A stretch of 64,000 nucleotides of DNA from an uncultured Collinsella sp. GTDB lineage: Bacteria; Actinomycetota; Coriobacteriia; Coriobacteriales; Coriobacteriaceae. Positions 1 through 8,590 of this stretch are shown here, piece by piece. The position numbers were made by a program, and so were the translations under genes. The notes under the pieces were generated by a model. The model made no database searches. It was not told the DNA's origin and saw nothing but the letters and a program-made list of their open reading frames with translations. Where the stretch lies: NCBI GenBank assembly GCA_958413765.1, contig CATYVH010000004.1, forward strand, positions 1-64,000. The letters are read 5' to 3'. Positions within the stretch are counted from its first letter, which is position 1. Each line of letters begins with the position of its first letter.

Positions 1-78
1 TTGAATCTATGCCCAATTAACAACCGTCAGGGAATTGTAATTGATGGTGAAGGTTTAAAGGTAATTTGCAAAGACTAA
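1..78 (+). CDS. C-terminal end of an unidentified protein (partial)
   Basis: Reading from base 1, 25 sense codons run without a stop to TAA at 76-78 and end in DGEGLKVICKD. The start lies outside the window. The stretch is AT-rich, unlike the GC-rich mobile remnants that follow. No family can be named from so short a tail, and it could be a chance open frame. Confidence 0.35.
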   Translation: MNLCPINNRQGIVIDGEGLKVICKD

Positions 79-193
79 TTTGAAAATTCCAGTTTGCTGT
101 ACTCGTTCCTAGCAGGGTTTGGGGCAGGCACGCTCCAACAAGAAGCTGTCCCAAAGGGGCAAGAATGGGGACTGCGGACGATTTCTTGGACCG

Positions 194-427
194 TTACGCG
201 GCCCTTCCCAGCGCGGAGCGGAACTCGGCCGGCGTGCGGCCACCGAGCGCATCTCTGCGCCTCTCCGTATTGTATCGACCGATCCAGCCCCCCCCGAGCT
301 CCTCGATGAAGCTGGCGGGGGTCCAGCCCGACCAGTCCCTGCCGTGCCAGAACTCCCTCTTGAGCAGGCCGAAGAACCCCTCCATCGCGGCGTTGTCCGG
401 GCTGCAGCCCTTGGCGGACTGGATTGG
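194..427 (-). pseudogene. IS3-family transposase (OrfB), 3' fragment
   Basis: The reading frame gives SAKGCSPDNAAMEGFFGLLK followed by an integrase-core tail that ends in RSALGRAA. NAAMEGFFG carries the last Glu of the DDE triad of IS3/IS150-type transposases. The frame is cut at its 5' side by TAG at 428-430, just before the point where the conserved core should continue, so the first two catalytic acids and the helper OrfA are absent. The GC-rich bases at about 110-193 probably belong to the same element and may include its end. The product cannot be active. Confidence 0.75.
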
Positions 428-531
428 CTACACTGATGTGGACAGTTCCGGGAGGGGCGCAAGAGACGGGAAGGCCGTGTGCGCGTTCCTGCGCGAGGGC
501 CGCGGGGAGGGGCTGCCTGGGTACGGCGCCT

Positions 532-672
532 GTCAACTCGGTCTACGTCTTTGATGACCGGGTCGTACTCAAAATCAACTTCACGGATGATGCCAAAACG
601 GTCACCCGTGAGGAAGTGTTGGGTTCGAGTGCTATGGACAATGTTCCAGCATGCTGGGATCGAACTCGCTAG
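532..672 (+). pseudogene. Large serine recombinase, C-terminal remnant
   Basis: The frame reads VNSVYVFDDRVVLKINF, then TDDAKTVTREEV and ends at TAG. This matches the final strand-rich segment of large serine recombinases of integrative elements, which usually reads F-[IV]-N-x-[IV]-Y-[LV]-Y-D-D-[KR]-[IVL]-V followed by a G/A-x-K-T-[IV] strand. Only the last 46 codons or so survive; the catalytic Ser domain and the zinc/coiled-coil domain are missing. Its 3' end overlaps the end of the convergent DUF523 gene. It marks the site of a lost integrative element. Confidence 0.6.
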
Positions 673-1093
673 CCGGAATCACACGGTACCCGTGACGCAG
701 CAGCAGATCGACAAAAACACCGTTGCCCGCGGTGAGCGTACCGCTAAAGGTGCCATCGTAGACGCGACCCGCACCGCACGAGGGGCTACGGTCCTGCAAG
801 ATGCACGCAGCTATCTCGGACGGGCCGCCCGCCTGCTCGCACATATCGAGCGCGCGCTCTGCACCAAGGCGAAATTCGCGATCAACCGACACGCCCTCGC
901 AGGTACAAACCTCGCCATTCACAATCTCGGACGGCTTGCGCGGTGTGGGCAAGCCGCCAAAAACCTCGGGGCACACCAACAGGACCTCGGTCCCTGTGCG
1001 TTCGCAGGCCTCGACCAACGCGCGATGGTAATTGTCGAGCCCGTTATATTTGCAGCTCTCTCCCATCAAGCAGGCACTCACCACGATCTTCAT
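632..1093 (-). CDS. DUF523 family protein
   Basis: A 153-residue protein opening MKIVVSACLMGESCKYNG, with CPEVFGGLPTPR in the middle and ILQDRSPSCG later, the three signatures of the DUF523 (YbbK-like) family. The conserved cysteines suggest metal or cluster binding, but the function is unknown. I chose ATG at 1093 because GGGAGGG lies about seven bases upstream; a TTG in frame at 1108 would overlap that ribosome site. It stands alone downstream of the ftsH terminator, and its 3' end runs into a recombinase remnant on the other strand. Confidence 0.85.
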   Translation of the reverse strand: MKIVVSACLMGESCKYNGLDNYHRALVEACERTGTEVLLVCPEVFGGLPTPRKPSEIVNGEVCTCEGVSVDREFRLGAERALDMCEQAGGPSEIAACILQDRSPSCGAGRVYDGTFSGTLTAGNGVFVDLLLRHGYRVIPASEFDPSMLEHCP

Positions 1094-1110
1094 ACATATC
1101 CCTCCCAAAC

Positions 1111-1149
1111 AAAACGCCCCATTTGAGATAGAAACTCAAATGGGGCGTT
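1111..1149 (-). terminator. Intrinsic terminator of ftsH
   Basis: A perfect 15-bp stem (arms 1113-1127 and 1135-1149) encloses a 7-base loop and is followed on the minus strand by TTTTGTTT. It lies 20 bases past the ftsH stop and just before the DUF523 start, so DUF523 should have its own promoter or depend on read-through. Confidence 0.9.
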
Positions 1150-1168
1150 CGACGTTGTGCAACCAGCC

Positions 1169-3061
1169 TTACTGCTGCTTTGGCATCAGCGGATTCTCGC
1201 GCGTGAGGAGATTCATGAACTCCTCGCCCGTGATCGTCTCCTTCTTGTACAGATAACGAGCCAGCTCATGGAGCTTAAACTTGTTCTCCTTGAGGATCTG
1301 CAGGGCGCGGTCATGTGCGTCCTCGATCAGCTTGGCGACGATCGCGTCGACGCGCTCGGCCGTACCGGGGGCACAAGTGAGCGACGTGTCCTGGTTGAGG
1401 TAGGCATTCTGAACGGTACCGAGCGCCATCATGCCAAACTCTTCCGACATACCAAAGCGCGTCACCATGTTGCGGGCGAGCTTGGTGGCCTGCTCGATAT
1501 CATTGGCCGCGCCAGTCGTCATCTCACCAAAGATGAGCTCCTCGGCAGCACGTCCGCCGCAGTAGACAGCGAGCTTGTCGAGCACCTCCTGGCGCGTGGT
1601 CAAGAAGCGCTCGTCCTCCTCGACCTGCATGGTGTAGCCCAGAGCACCGCTCGTACGCGGCACGATGGTGATCTTCGTAACCGGCGCAGAACCCTTCTGG
1701 CGGGCGGCAACGATGGCATGGCCGATCTCGTGATAGGACACGACCTGTTTCTCGTGATCGGACAGCACCGTGGACTTACGCTGCTGGCCGGCGATGACGA
1801 CCTCCACCGACTCCTCGAAGTCGTCCTGGGTTGCACGCTTGCGACCCTCGCGAACGGCGCGCAGGGCGCCCTCGTTGATGATATTGGCCAGGTCGGCGCC
1901 CGAGGCTCCGGGCGTGGCGCGGGCAATCGCGGTCAGATCGATCGGCGGCTCGGTCTTCACACTCTTGGCGTGAAGCTCGAGGATGTTCTTGCGGCCGGTC
2001 AGGTCGGGCAGCTCAACGGGGATGCGGCGGTCAAAACGACCGGGGCGCAGCAGAGCGGGATCGAGGCTGTCAGGACGGTTGGTGGCAGCGAGGACGACGA
2101 TACCCTTGTGGTTGTCGAAGCCATCCATCTCGGTCAGCAGCTGGTTGAGCGTTTGCTCACGCTCGTCGTTGCCGCTAAAGCCGCCACCGTCACGCTTTTT
2201 GCCGATGGTATCAATCTCATCGATAAATACGATACAGGGGGCCTTTTCCTTAGCCTGCTTAAACAGGTCGCGCACCTTGGCGGCGCCACGGCCGACGAAC
2301 ATCTCGACGAACTCAGAGCCCGAAATGCTAAAGAACGGTACGCCCGCCTCGCCGGCAACAGCCTTGGCAAGCAGGGTCTTACCAGTGCCAGGAGGGCCCA
2401 CGAGAAGAGCACCGCGCGGCAGCTTGGCGCCGATTTCCTCATAGCGCTGCGGCTTCTCCAGAAAGTCGACGACCTCCTTCAGGGATTCCTTGGCCTCTTC
2501 CTGACCAGCAACATCCTTAAAGGTCACGCCAACATCCTTGGAGGCGATAACGCGCGCACCGGACTTACCCAGACCGCCGCCGCCAAAGCCGCCGCCACCA
2601 AAATTCATGGACGGGCCGTCATCGCCCATGGCCTTCTTCATACGGCGGTTGAGCCACCAGCCGATGAGGAAGAAAATCGCCATGGGAAGGACGAGCGTGA
2701 GCAAGTAGTAAGTCATCAGGCCCGAGTTCTTATCGGGAACCACCGACTCCAGCGAGGCGCCGGCCTCGAGCACGCGATCGGTAAAGCCCGTGTCACTCGG
2801 CACGCCGGTCGTCTTGTAGGCGATGTTCTCGTCCTCGCCCTTCTTGGTGTAATAAATCGAGTAATCGTCCGTGTTGTACTCGACCTTGTCGACACTCTTC
2901 TTATCGAGCGCTTTGACAAACGTCGAATAATCGGTCTTCGTAATCTGCTGCGTGTGACCGATGTTGGGGAACAGAACGGTCGAGAGCACGAGGTAGACGA
3001 CGAAGGCGATGAGCACGTAGAGGATCATATTCCGTCTACGTTTGTTGTCATCCATCTCCAT
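1169..3061 (-). CDS. ftsH: ATP-dependent zinc metalloprotease FtsH
   Basis: Membrane-anchored AAA+ protease that degrades unneeded or misfolded membrane and cytosolic proteins. Numbered from the upstream ATG at 3076, membrane segments fall near residues 17-36 and 119-141 with an extracytoplasmic domain between them. Then come a Gly-rich linker, Walker A GPPGTGKT (227-234), Walker B FIDEID (284-289), the second region of homology, and the zinc site HEIGH (449-453). Length is normal. I prefer ATG at 3061 because GGAG stands nine bases before it, while the ATG at 3076 lacks a ribosome site. Single gene with its own terminator; cobO diverges from it. Confidence 0.97.
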   Translation of the reverse strand: MEMDDNKRRRNMILYVLIAFVVYLVLSTVLFPNIGHTQQITKTDYSTFVKALDKKSVDKVEYNTDDYSIYYTKKGEDENIAYKTTGVPSDTGFTDRVLEAGASLESVVPDKNSGLMTYYLLTLVLPMAIFFLIGWWLNRRMKKAMGDDGPSMNFGGGGFGGGGLGKSGARVIASKDVGVTFKDVAGQEEAKESLKEVVDFLEKPQRYEEIGAKLPRGALLVGPPGTGKTLLAKAVAGEAGVPFFSISGSEFVEMFVGRGAAKVRDLFKQAKEKAPCIVFIDEIDTIGKKRDGGGFSGNDEREQTLNQLLTEMDGFDNHKGIVVLAATNRPDSLDPALLRPGRFDRRIPVELPDLTGRKNILELHAKSVKTEPPIDLTAIARATPGASGADLANIINEGALRAVREGRKRATQDDFEESVEVVIAGQQRKSTVLSDHEKQVVSYHEIGHAIVAARQKGSAPVTKITIVPRTSGALGYTMQVEEDERFLTTRQEVLDKLAVYCGGRAAEELIFGEMTTGAANDIEQATKLARNMVTRFGMSEEFGMMALGTVQNAYLNQDTSLTCAPGTAERVDAIVAKLIEDAHDRALQILKENKFKLHELARYLYKKETITGEEFMNLLTRENPLMPKQQ

Positions 3062-3153
3062 CTGCTTGAACTCCATCTACTGGGGTTGATAATGCTAACT
3101 AGAATACCCAACCCGGCCGGCGATAAACCGACGCCGGGCACGAAAGAATAGAG

Positions 3154-3639
3154 ATGGCATCACTCGAAGTCGGCAAGGTTCAGATCTATACGGGCGACGG
3201 CAAGGGCAAGACGACGGCTGCGCTGGGGCTCGCGCTGCGCGCCACGGGCTATGGACTTAACGTGCTCATGCTTCAGTTTGCCAAGAAGCTGCACTGCGCC
3301 GAGCATGATGCGGCACCACGCCTAGGGCTACGAATTGTACAGGCCGACCGCGACACGCCCGAGGCTTGCGCCGCACAGATCATGGAGCTCGCACGCGAGC
3401 AGATCTCACAGGTCGACGTTCTGATTTTGGACGAACTCGGCGAGGCCATGCGCCGCGGCTTCGTGACGCGCGAGGATGTCGAGGAACTGATCGCGATGAA
3501 ACCCGACACCACAGAGCTCATACTGACCGGCCGCGGCCTGCTGCCCATCGCGGACCTCGCCGACCTGGTCACCGAAATGCGCCTCGTCAAACACTACTTC
3601 GACGAAGGCCTCCTGGCCCGCCAAGGCATCGAATACTAA
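3154..3639 (+). CDS. cobO: Corrinoid adenosyltransferase (CobO/BtuR family)
   Basis: Transfers the adenosyl group of ATP to cob(I)alamin or cobyrinate diamide to give the coenzyme B12 form. A 161-residue protein with P-loop GDGKGKTT near residue 15, a DELGEAM acidic motif after VDVLIL (residues 87-98), and the family-typical end DEGLLARQGIEY. No other B12 genes lie nearby, which suggests salvage rather than a synthesis operon, although genes outside the window cannot be excluded. Divergent from ftsH, with 77-92 bases for both promoters. Confidence 0.9.
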   Translation: MASLEVGKVQIYTGDGKGKTTAALGLALRATGYGLNVLMLQFAKKLHCAEHDAAPRLGLRIVQADRDTPEACAAQIMELAREQISQVDVLILDELGEAMRRGFVTREDVEELIAMKPDTTELILTGRGLLPIADLADLVTEMRLVKHYFDEGLLARQGIEY

Positions 3640-3640
3640 T

Positions 3641-3726
3641 TGATCCGAAGGGGACGAAGGGAAACGGATCATCGACATCACGACGGAGAGCAATGAGCCG
3701 TTTTCCTCCGTCCCCCCAGGGATCAT
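3641..3726. repeat. Imperfect inverted repeat (REP-like)
   Basis: Arms 3641-3672 and 3693-3726 are near-complementary over about 32 bases; both carry TGATCC at the outer end and AAACGG-TCAT at the inner end. It sits between the convergent cobO and MATE genes and touches the MATE stop codon. It may act as a two-way terminator, but the lack of a T run and the mismatch pattern suggest a dispersed palindromic repeat. Confidence 0.55.
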
Positions 3727-5075
3727 TAGGCAGTGGCGCGGCCTAGCCAGTTGCCGCTGTGGTGGTAGATGGTGAACATCGTGGCGGTTATTACCCAGGT
3801 TACGGGGTAGACCAGCAGCAGATGCTCGAGCGAGGGGTCGAGCGGCATAATCGCGAACACCCACGCCACGCGGAGCACGACCGTGCCGTATATCGTGAGC
3901 ATCATAGGCTGGAAGCTCACGCCAGCGCCACGGATGGAGCCGGACGCGTTTTCGATAATCGAGAAGATCGCGTAGAACGGCGCGATGAAATGAAGAATCG
4001 TCGTGGTGTAGGCCGAAATTGCGACATCGTCGATAAACAGACGCGAAAGCGGGCCCGAGAATACCAGCAGCACGGCAGACAGGCCACCGATAAGCACAAA
4101 CGACAGCACGAGCGACGTGTGGTATCCCTTTCGCATGCGATCGTAATTGCGCGCACCAAAGTTCTGCGCCGAGAACGTAGTAATCGACACACCAAGCGCC
4201 TCGGTCACCATCCAGATAATGCCGTCCAGGCGACCGGAAAGACCCCAAGCGGTCGTAACATCGGCTCCAAACGAGTTGACCGACACCTGAATCAAAACGT
4301 TGGAGATCGAATACGCCGCAGACTGAACGCCCAGCGGCAAACCGCACGAAAGCATGCTCTTGCAAATGCCGCGATCGATACCGAGTTTGGATAGCGACAA
4401 CCGCCACGCCCCCGGAGCGCGCATCATGCGGATCACAATCATCGTGGCATTGGTGCAGATAGTCAGCGCCACCGCGATGCCGCAGCCCAGCGCTTCCATG
4501 TGCAGCACGGCGACAAAGAGAATGTCGAGCGCCACGTTGACGAAGCAGCCGGAGGCAATAATGACCGCCGGACCGCGCGTGTCGCCCACGGCGCGCAACA
4601 ACGCCGTCCCCATATTGAGCAGCAGCGCCGCAAACATGGCGGCAAAGTAGCAACGGGCATACGCCACACCCTCGGCCAGCAGCTCATGCGGTGTATTCAT
4701 CAGCACAAGCATCGGCTCGACAAACACCATGCCCAGAATGGAAATGACAATGCCGCCCACCAGCGCGAGCGTCATGGCCGTATGGACCGATCGGCTCAAG
4801 CGCTCGTCATCGTGCTGACCAAAAAACTGGCCGGTAATAACGGCACATCCAGCACCGACACCGACGCAAAAACCAATGCAGAGCTCCGTAAGCACCATCG
4901 TGGCCTGAATGCCACCCAGCGCGAGCTTGCCGCCAAACTGACCGACGATATAGGTACCGATAAGCGTGTATGCCTGCTGAAAGAACGAACTAAAGAAGAT
5001 GGGGACGCACAGCGACAGCAGCTGCTGCCAAATAACGCCCTGCGTTACATCGATAGCCGTAGATTTCTTAGCCAC
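3726..5075 (-). CDS. MATE family multidrug/cation antiporter
   Basis: About 449 residues with 12 hydrophobic segments in two similar halves, the layout of MATE exporters (Na+ or H+ in, drug out). VIWQQLLSLCVPIFFSSFFQ at the N-terminus and the repeated SGR/GxxNA-type loop motifs place it near the DinF/NorM-like bacterial groups; the substrate cannot be told. I chose GTG at 5075, which follows GGGAGG at short spacing and removes an unlikely N-terminal WW segment; an ATG at 5108 is possible. No regulator gene is adjacent. Confidence 0.88.
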   Translation of the reverse strand: MAKKSTAIDVTQGVIWQQLLSLCVPIFFSSFFQQAYTLIGTYIVGQFGGKLALGGIQATMVLTELCIGFCVGVGAGCAVITGQFFGQHDDERLSRSVHTAMTLALVGGIVISILGMVFVEPMLVLMNTPHELLAEGVAYARCYFAAMFAALLLNMGTALLRAVGDTRGPAVIIASGCFVNVALDILFVAVLHMEALGCGIAVALTICTNATMIVIRMMRAPGAWRLSLSKLGIDRGICKSMLSCGLPLGVQSAAYSISNVLIQVSVNSFGADVTTAWGLSGRLDGIIWMVTEALGVSITTFSAQNFGARNYDRMRKGYHTSLVLSFVLIGGLSAVLLVFSGPLSRLFIDDVAISAYTTTILHFIAPFYAIFSIIENASGSIRGAGVSFQPMMLTIYGTVVLRVAWVFAIMPLDPSLEHLLLVYPVTWVITATMFTIYHHSGNWLGRATA

Positions 5076-5200
5076 ACGCCCTCCCCACCAGCGTACGTCA
5101 AACAACAAAACGGCACTTTAAAACGAAAGCCAAAACCAGCTTAGCACCGACCGACGTCGGCCGAAACGTCCCGAACCAGAGCCCGGTGCGAAATATCTGC

Positions 5201-6115
5201 CTAGTGATACAGCCCCGGCTGGTAGTGGTACTCGTTGCTCACATGCGGGCACAGTTGCCAAAAGGCGACGGCACTCGCAGCGGCAACGTTGAGTGAATCG
5301 ACCCCGTGCGCCATCGGAATGCGCGCGGCTCGGTCGCAGCCGGCAATGGTCTTGGTGCCCAAGCCGGCACCCTCGGTACCCATAAAGATCGCTAGGCGGT
5401 CAATCTCCTGCAGCACGGGATCGTCCAGCGAAACGGAATCGTCCGTCAACGCCATGGCGGCACACGAAAAGCCGGCATCGTGCAGCGCCGCCAGCCCATC
5501 ATGCGGCCATACGCGCGCCTCGCTGCCAATGCGCGTCCAGGGCACCTGGAACACCGTGCCCATGCTCACGCGGGCCGAGCGACGGTACAGCGGGTCACAG
5601 CAAGTGGGGCTCACCAAAATGCCATCGACGTTCAGCGCAGCCGCCGAGCGGAAAATCGCGCCGACATTGGTGTGGTCGACAATGCCCTCGAGCACGCACA
5701 CGCGCACCGGGCGCTCACCCGCCGCCTCGACGACGCCACTCAAGAACTCGGCTACCGGAATCTGGCGTGGACGACGGAATGCCGCGAGCGCACCGCGCGT
5801 CACGTTAAAACCCGTCAGCTGCTCCATGAGCTCCATGGAGGCAACGAACACAGGAACCGGACCCGCGCCCTCGCGCACAACCAGGCGCTCAAACAGCGGC
5901 ATCATCTGATCGAGCCAACGCTCACCCAAAAGAAAGCTCACCGGCTCGTATCCGGCGCGTACTGCACGCTCGATGACCTTGGCGCTCTCCGCGATAAAGA
6001 TGCCCTTTTGCGGCTCCAGCACGCAGCGCAGCTCACGCTCCGTCAGTCGCACGTAGGCGTCGAGCCGTTCGTCCTCGAGCGAATCGATTCGCAGCACCTC
6101 AACGGCATCAGTCAT
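5201..6115 (-). CDS. TrmH/SpoU-type RNA 2'-O-ribose methyltransferase
   Basis: A 304-residue SPOUT enzyme predicted to methylate a ribose 2'-OH in rRNA or tRNA with S-adenosylmethionine. The three SpoU motifs are clear in the C-terminal half: DHTNVGAIFRSA (motif 1), MGTEGAGL (motif 2) and IPMAHGVDSLNVAAASAVAF (motif 3, trefoil knot). The N-terminal 110 residues form the substrate-binding extension. The target nucleoside cannot be assigned. Single gene between MATE and folA. Confidence 0.88.
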   Translation of the reverse strand: MTDAVEVLRIDSLEDERLDAYVRLTERELRCVLEPQKGIFIAESAKVIERAVRAGYEPVSFLLGERWLDQMMPLFERLVVREGAGPVPVFVASMELMEQLTGFNVTRGALAAFRRPRQIPVAEFLSGVVEAAGERPVRVCVLEGIVDHTNVGAIFRSAAALNVDGILVSPTCCDPLYRRSARVSMGTVFQVPWTRIGSEARVWPHDGLAALHDAGFSCAAMALTDDSVSLDDPVLQEIDRLAIFMGTEGAGLGTKTIAGCDRAARIPMAHGVDSLNVAAASAVAFWQLCPHVSNEYHYQPGLYH

Positions 6116-6155
6116 AGCAGCCCGTACCCTTCTTATAGCAGCATCTATATCAAAC

Positions 6156-6180
6156 GAGGCGACGCCAGGCGCCGCCCCTC
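6156..6180 (-). terminator. Probable terminator of thyA-folA
   Basis: A GC-rich imperfect hairpin (GAGGCG-ACGCC against GGCGCCGCCCCTC) is followed on the minus strand by CGTTTGATATA. It lies 40 bases past the folA stop. Confidence 0.5.
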
Positions 6181-6220
6181 AATCATTCCAGACCGATCGT
6201 ACCGTGGGCAAACAGGAGCT

Positions 6221-6739
6221 TTAAGCATCGACGCGACGATACGTCACGAACTCATAATCGATACCTTCGTCGCCCTCGCCCGAGGCAATCGTGGCCACCC
6301 CAGCGGCCTGGGCAACTTCCCACGCCGGATCGGCGTCCAAATTGGGAAAATACGTATCCACCGCATGGACGCAATGGTCGTGCGTGACCTCGGCCTCCGC
6401 GCAATACGGCAAAAACTGCCGATAGACATCGCCGCCACCAATCACCCACGCAACGGGCTCATCGGCAACCGCGGCGAGCGCTTCGTCAATACTATGCACC
6501 ACATCGACGCCCTCGGGGGCAAAGTTCTCGTCGCGCGTGAGCACGATATTGCGGCGGTTCTTGAGCGGACGTCCACCGGGAAAACTCAGAAGCGTCTTGC
6601 GTCCCATGATGACCGGACAGCCCTTGGTGCACGCCACAAAATGGCGCATGTCGGCGCGATTGGACACCACCATGTCGCCCTCGCAGCCAATGCCCCAGTC
6701 GTCACACACGGCAACGATGGCAGAAAGCTTACACGTCAT
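6221..6739 (-). CDS. folA: Dihydrofolate reductase
   Basis: Reduces dihydrofolate to tetrahydrofolate with NADPH. About 172 residues: LSAIVAVCDDWGIGCEGDM (N-terminal strand and Met20-type loop), MGRKTLLSFPGGRPLKNRRN (cofactor site) and VIGGGDVYRQFLP (glycine pair before the second cofactor helix). ATG at 6739 is preferred over GTG at 6748 because AGGTGG stands just upstream. The start lies right behind the thyA stop, so translation is probably coupled. Pairing with thyA makes sense, as thymidylate synthase generates the dihydrofolate this enzyme recycles. Confidence 0.95.
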   Translation of the reverse strand: MTCKLSAIVAVCDDWGIGCEGDMVVSNRADMRHFVACTKGCPVIMGRKTLLSFPGGRPLKNRRNIVLTRDENFAPEGVDVVHSIDEALAAVADEPVAWVIGGGDVYRQFLPYCAEAEVTHDHCVHAVDTYFPNLDADPAWEVAQAAGVATIASGEGDEGIDYEFVTYRRVDA

Positions 6740-6748
6740 AAGCGCCAC

Positions 6749-7597
6749 CTACACCGCGATGGGAATGTTCTTGACCTGCGGGCCGTGCTCGTAGCCCTCG
6801 ACGATCAGGTCGTCGGTCGTAAACGCATAGAAGTCATGCACGTCGGGGTTCAGCGAAACCTTAGGCGCCGCAAACTGCGGACGCTCGATAAGCTCGCGGA
6901 CGATATCGACATGGCGGTCGTAAATATGAGCATCGGCGATCACGTGCAACAGCTCGCCGGGAATCATATCGACCGACTGCGCGACCATCATGAGCAAAAT
7001 GGCGTACTGGCACACGTTCCAGTTGTTCGCAGCCAAAATGTCCTGGCTGCGCTGGTTGAGAATCATGTTGAGCGTGGGCTTGTCATCCTGCGGGCGCTGC
7101 GTGACATTATAGGTCACGCTGTACGCGCACGGATACAGGTGCATCTCGGATAGGTCGCTAAACACGTACGTGTTGGTCATGATGCGGCGGCTGTACGGCG
7201 TATGCTTAAGGTCGTACAGCACGCGGTCCATCTGGTCAAAGTCGCCCTCGGCATAATGGCTCTTCTGGCCAATCTGGTACCCGTAGGCCTTTCCGATGGA
7301 GCCGGTCTCGTCGGCCCACTCATCCCAAATATGGCTGTTGAGGTCATGGACGTTATTGGACTTCTTTTGATAGATCCACAGGATCTCGTCCATGGCGGAC
7401 TTAAGCGCCGTACGACGCAGGGTAAGCGCCGGAAACTCCTCACGCAGGTCGTAGCGGGCCGTAACGCCAAAGTTTTTAATGGTATAGGCAGGGGTGCCGT
7501 CCTCCCACACCGGACGGACCTTTTGCCCCTCGGTGGTGGTGCCATGATCCAAGATATCGCGGCACATGGTTACAAACTGTTGATCAGCTTTGCTCAT
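6749..7597 (-). CDS. thyA: Thymidylate synthase ThyA
   Basis: Makes dTMP from dUMP with methylene-tetrahydrofolate. 282 residues. The catalytic Cys is in LYPCAYSV, which has PCAY where many ThyA enzymes have PCH, a known variant in Gram-positive ThyA. RSQDILAANNWNVCQYA carries the nucleotide-binding Asn, and ELLHVIADAHIYDRH carries the conserved HxY. The frame stays open far upstream, but ATG at 7597 has AGGAGG six bases before it and gives the normal length. First gene of a thyA-folA pair. Confidence 0.96.
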   Translation of the reverse strand: MSKADQQFVTMCRDILDHGTTTEGQKVRPVWEDGTPAYTIKNFGVTARYDLREEFPALTLRRTALKSAMDEILWIYQKKSNNVHDLNSHIWDEWADETGSIGKAYGYQIGQKSHYAEGDFDQMDRVLYDLKHTPYSRRIMTNTYVFSDLSEMHLYPCAYSVTYNVTQRPQDDKPTLNMILNQRSQDILAANNWNVCQYAILLMMVAQSVDMIPGELLHVIADAHIYDRHVDIVRELIERPQFAAPKVSLNPDVHDFYAFTTDDLIVEGYEHGPQVKNIPIAV

Positions 7598-7684
7598 TGA
7601 CCCTCCTGTCAGTCGCCTACAAGCGATTTTTATTGTAGCCCAGGCGCACGCGGCCCCACAGCCCAAACATAAGCCCTCATTTTC

Positions 7685-7749
7685 TGACATATGCCGAAAA
7701 TGCTTTGCGTAGCCCTGCGCATTCGCTATCCTATTATTGACATATGTCA
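7685..7749 (+). promoter_or_regulatory. Palindromic operator and half-site before the DUF134-NifX gene
   Basis: TGACATATGTCA at 7738-7749 is a perfect 12-bp palindrome, 15-26 bases before the start codon of the DUF134-NifX gene. A second copy of nine of these bases, TGACATATG, lies at 7685-7693, 53 bases upstream. The AT-rich stretch TATCCTATTATT just before the palindrome could be the -10 region, so a protein bound here would block transcription. That the DUF134 protein is the binder is inference. Confidence 0.5.
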
Positions 7750-7763
7750 GATTTGGAGAGTGT

Positions 7764-8528
7764 ATGGCAGGAAGACGCGAAAAACTGCGCCGCGTCGGGA
7801 TCATCCCCGAATACCGCGGCTTTACCCCCGATGGCCTTGCCAGCGGAGACGCCATCGATATGACGGTCGACGAGCTCGAAGTCCTGCGCCTATGCGACCT
7901 GGAAGGCCTTAATCAGGAGACCGTCGCCCAGCACATGGGTATCGCTCGTGCCACCGTGGCGGCCATCTGCAGCCGCGCACATCGCAAGGTGGCAAACGCA
8001 CTGGTCAACGGGCGCGCGTTGAGTATCGAAGGTGGCAACATCGCGTACTCCCCTATCACCACGACGATGGCCGCATGGCCAGCAAAGGAGATCGACACCA
8101 TGAGGGTGGCAACCACGTACGACAACGGCAACATCTTTATGCACTTTGGCCGCAGCGAGCAGTTCAAGATCTACGACATTCAGGACGGAAAGGTACTCAA
8201 CGAGCAGGTCGTGGGCACCGGCGGCACCGGCCACGGTGCCCTTGCGGGCCTGCTCGCCAACGGCGGCGTGGACACGCTCATCTGCGGCGGCATCGGCGGT
8301 GGCGCTATCAACGCGCTTGCCCAAGCCGGCATCACAGTATACGCAGGTGCCCAGGGCAGCTGCGACGCTTGCGTCGAGGCCCTCATTGCCGGCACGCTCG
8401 CGCAGACCGGCGAGGCCACCTGCGACTGCCATGGCCACGGCCACGACAACGCCCACGAACATGGCGAGTCCTGCAGCTGCCACGGCCATCGCGAGCACGA
8501 GGGCCACGAGGGCTGCGGCTGCCACTAA
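7764..8528 (+). CDS. DUF134 HTH domain fused to NifX/NifB-type cofactor-binding domain
   Basis: 254 residues in three parts. Residues 1-95 are a DUF134 domain, helix-turn-helix and sigma-region-4-like (MTVDELEVLRLCDLEGLNQE, then a recognition helix in GIARATVAAICSRAHRKVA). Residues 110-220 match the dinitrogenase iron-molybdenum cofactor (NifX/NifB) domain: MRVATTYDNGNIFMHFGRSE and ICGGIGGGAINAL. The last 35 residues are a His/Cys-rich tail of repeated HGH, CxC and HEH motifs, likely to bind metal. No nif genes are nearby, so a role in metal or Fe-S sensing is more likely than nitrogen fixation. ATG at 7764 follows GGAGAG. Confidence 0.85.
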   Translation: MAGRREKLRRVGIIPEYRGFTPDGLASGDAIDMTVDELEVLRLCDLEGLNQETVAQHMGIARATVAAICSRAHRKVANALVNGRALSIEGGNIAYSPITTTMAAWPAKEIDTMRVATTYDNGNIFMHFGRSEQFKIYDIQDGKVLNEQVVGTGGTGHGALAGLLANGGVDTLICGGIGGGAINALAQAGITVYAGAQGSCDACVEALIAGTLAQTGEATCDCHGHGHDNAHEHGESCSCHGHREHEGHEGCGCH

Positions 8529-8590
8529 CGGCACGGCACCGCGAGCTCGGGGCGCGACGCTGAACGCAGCCCAACTATCAAAGCCAACAA

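Noticed and set aside
1157..3151. 664-codon open frame on the plus strand opposite ftsH
   Set aside because: It mirrors ftsH exactly; high GC in third positions keeps the antisense frame open. The product has no recognisable domain.
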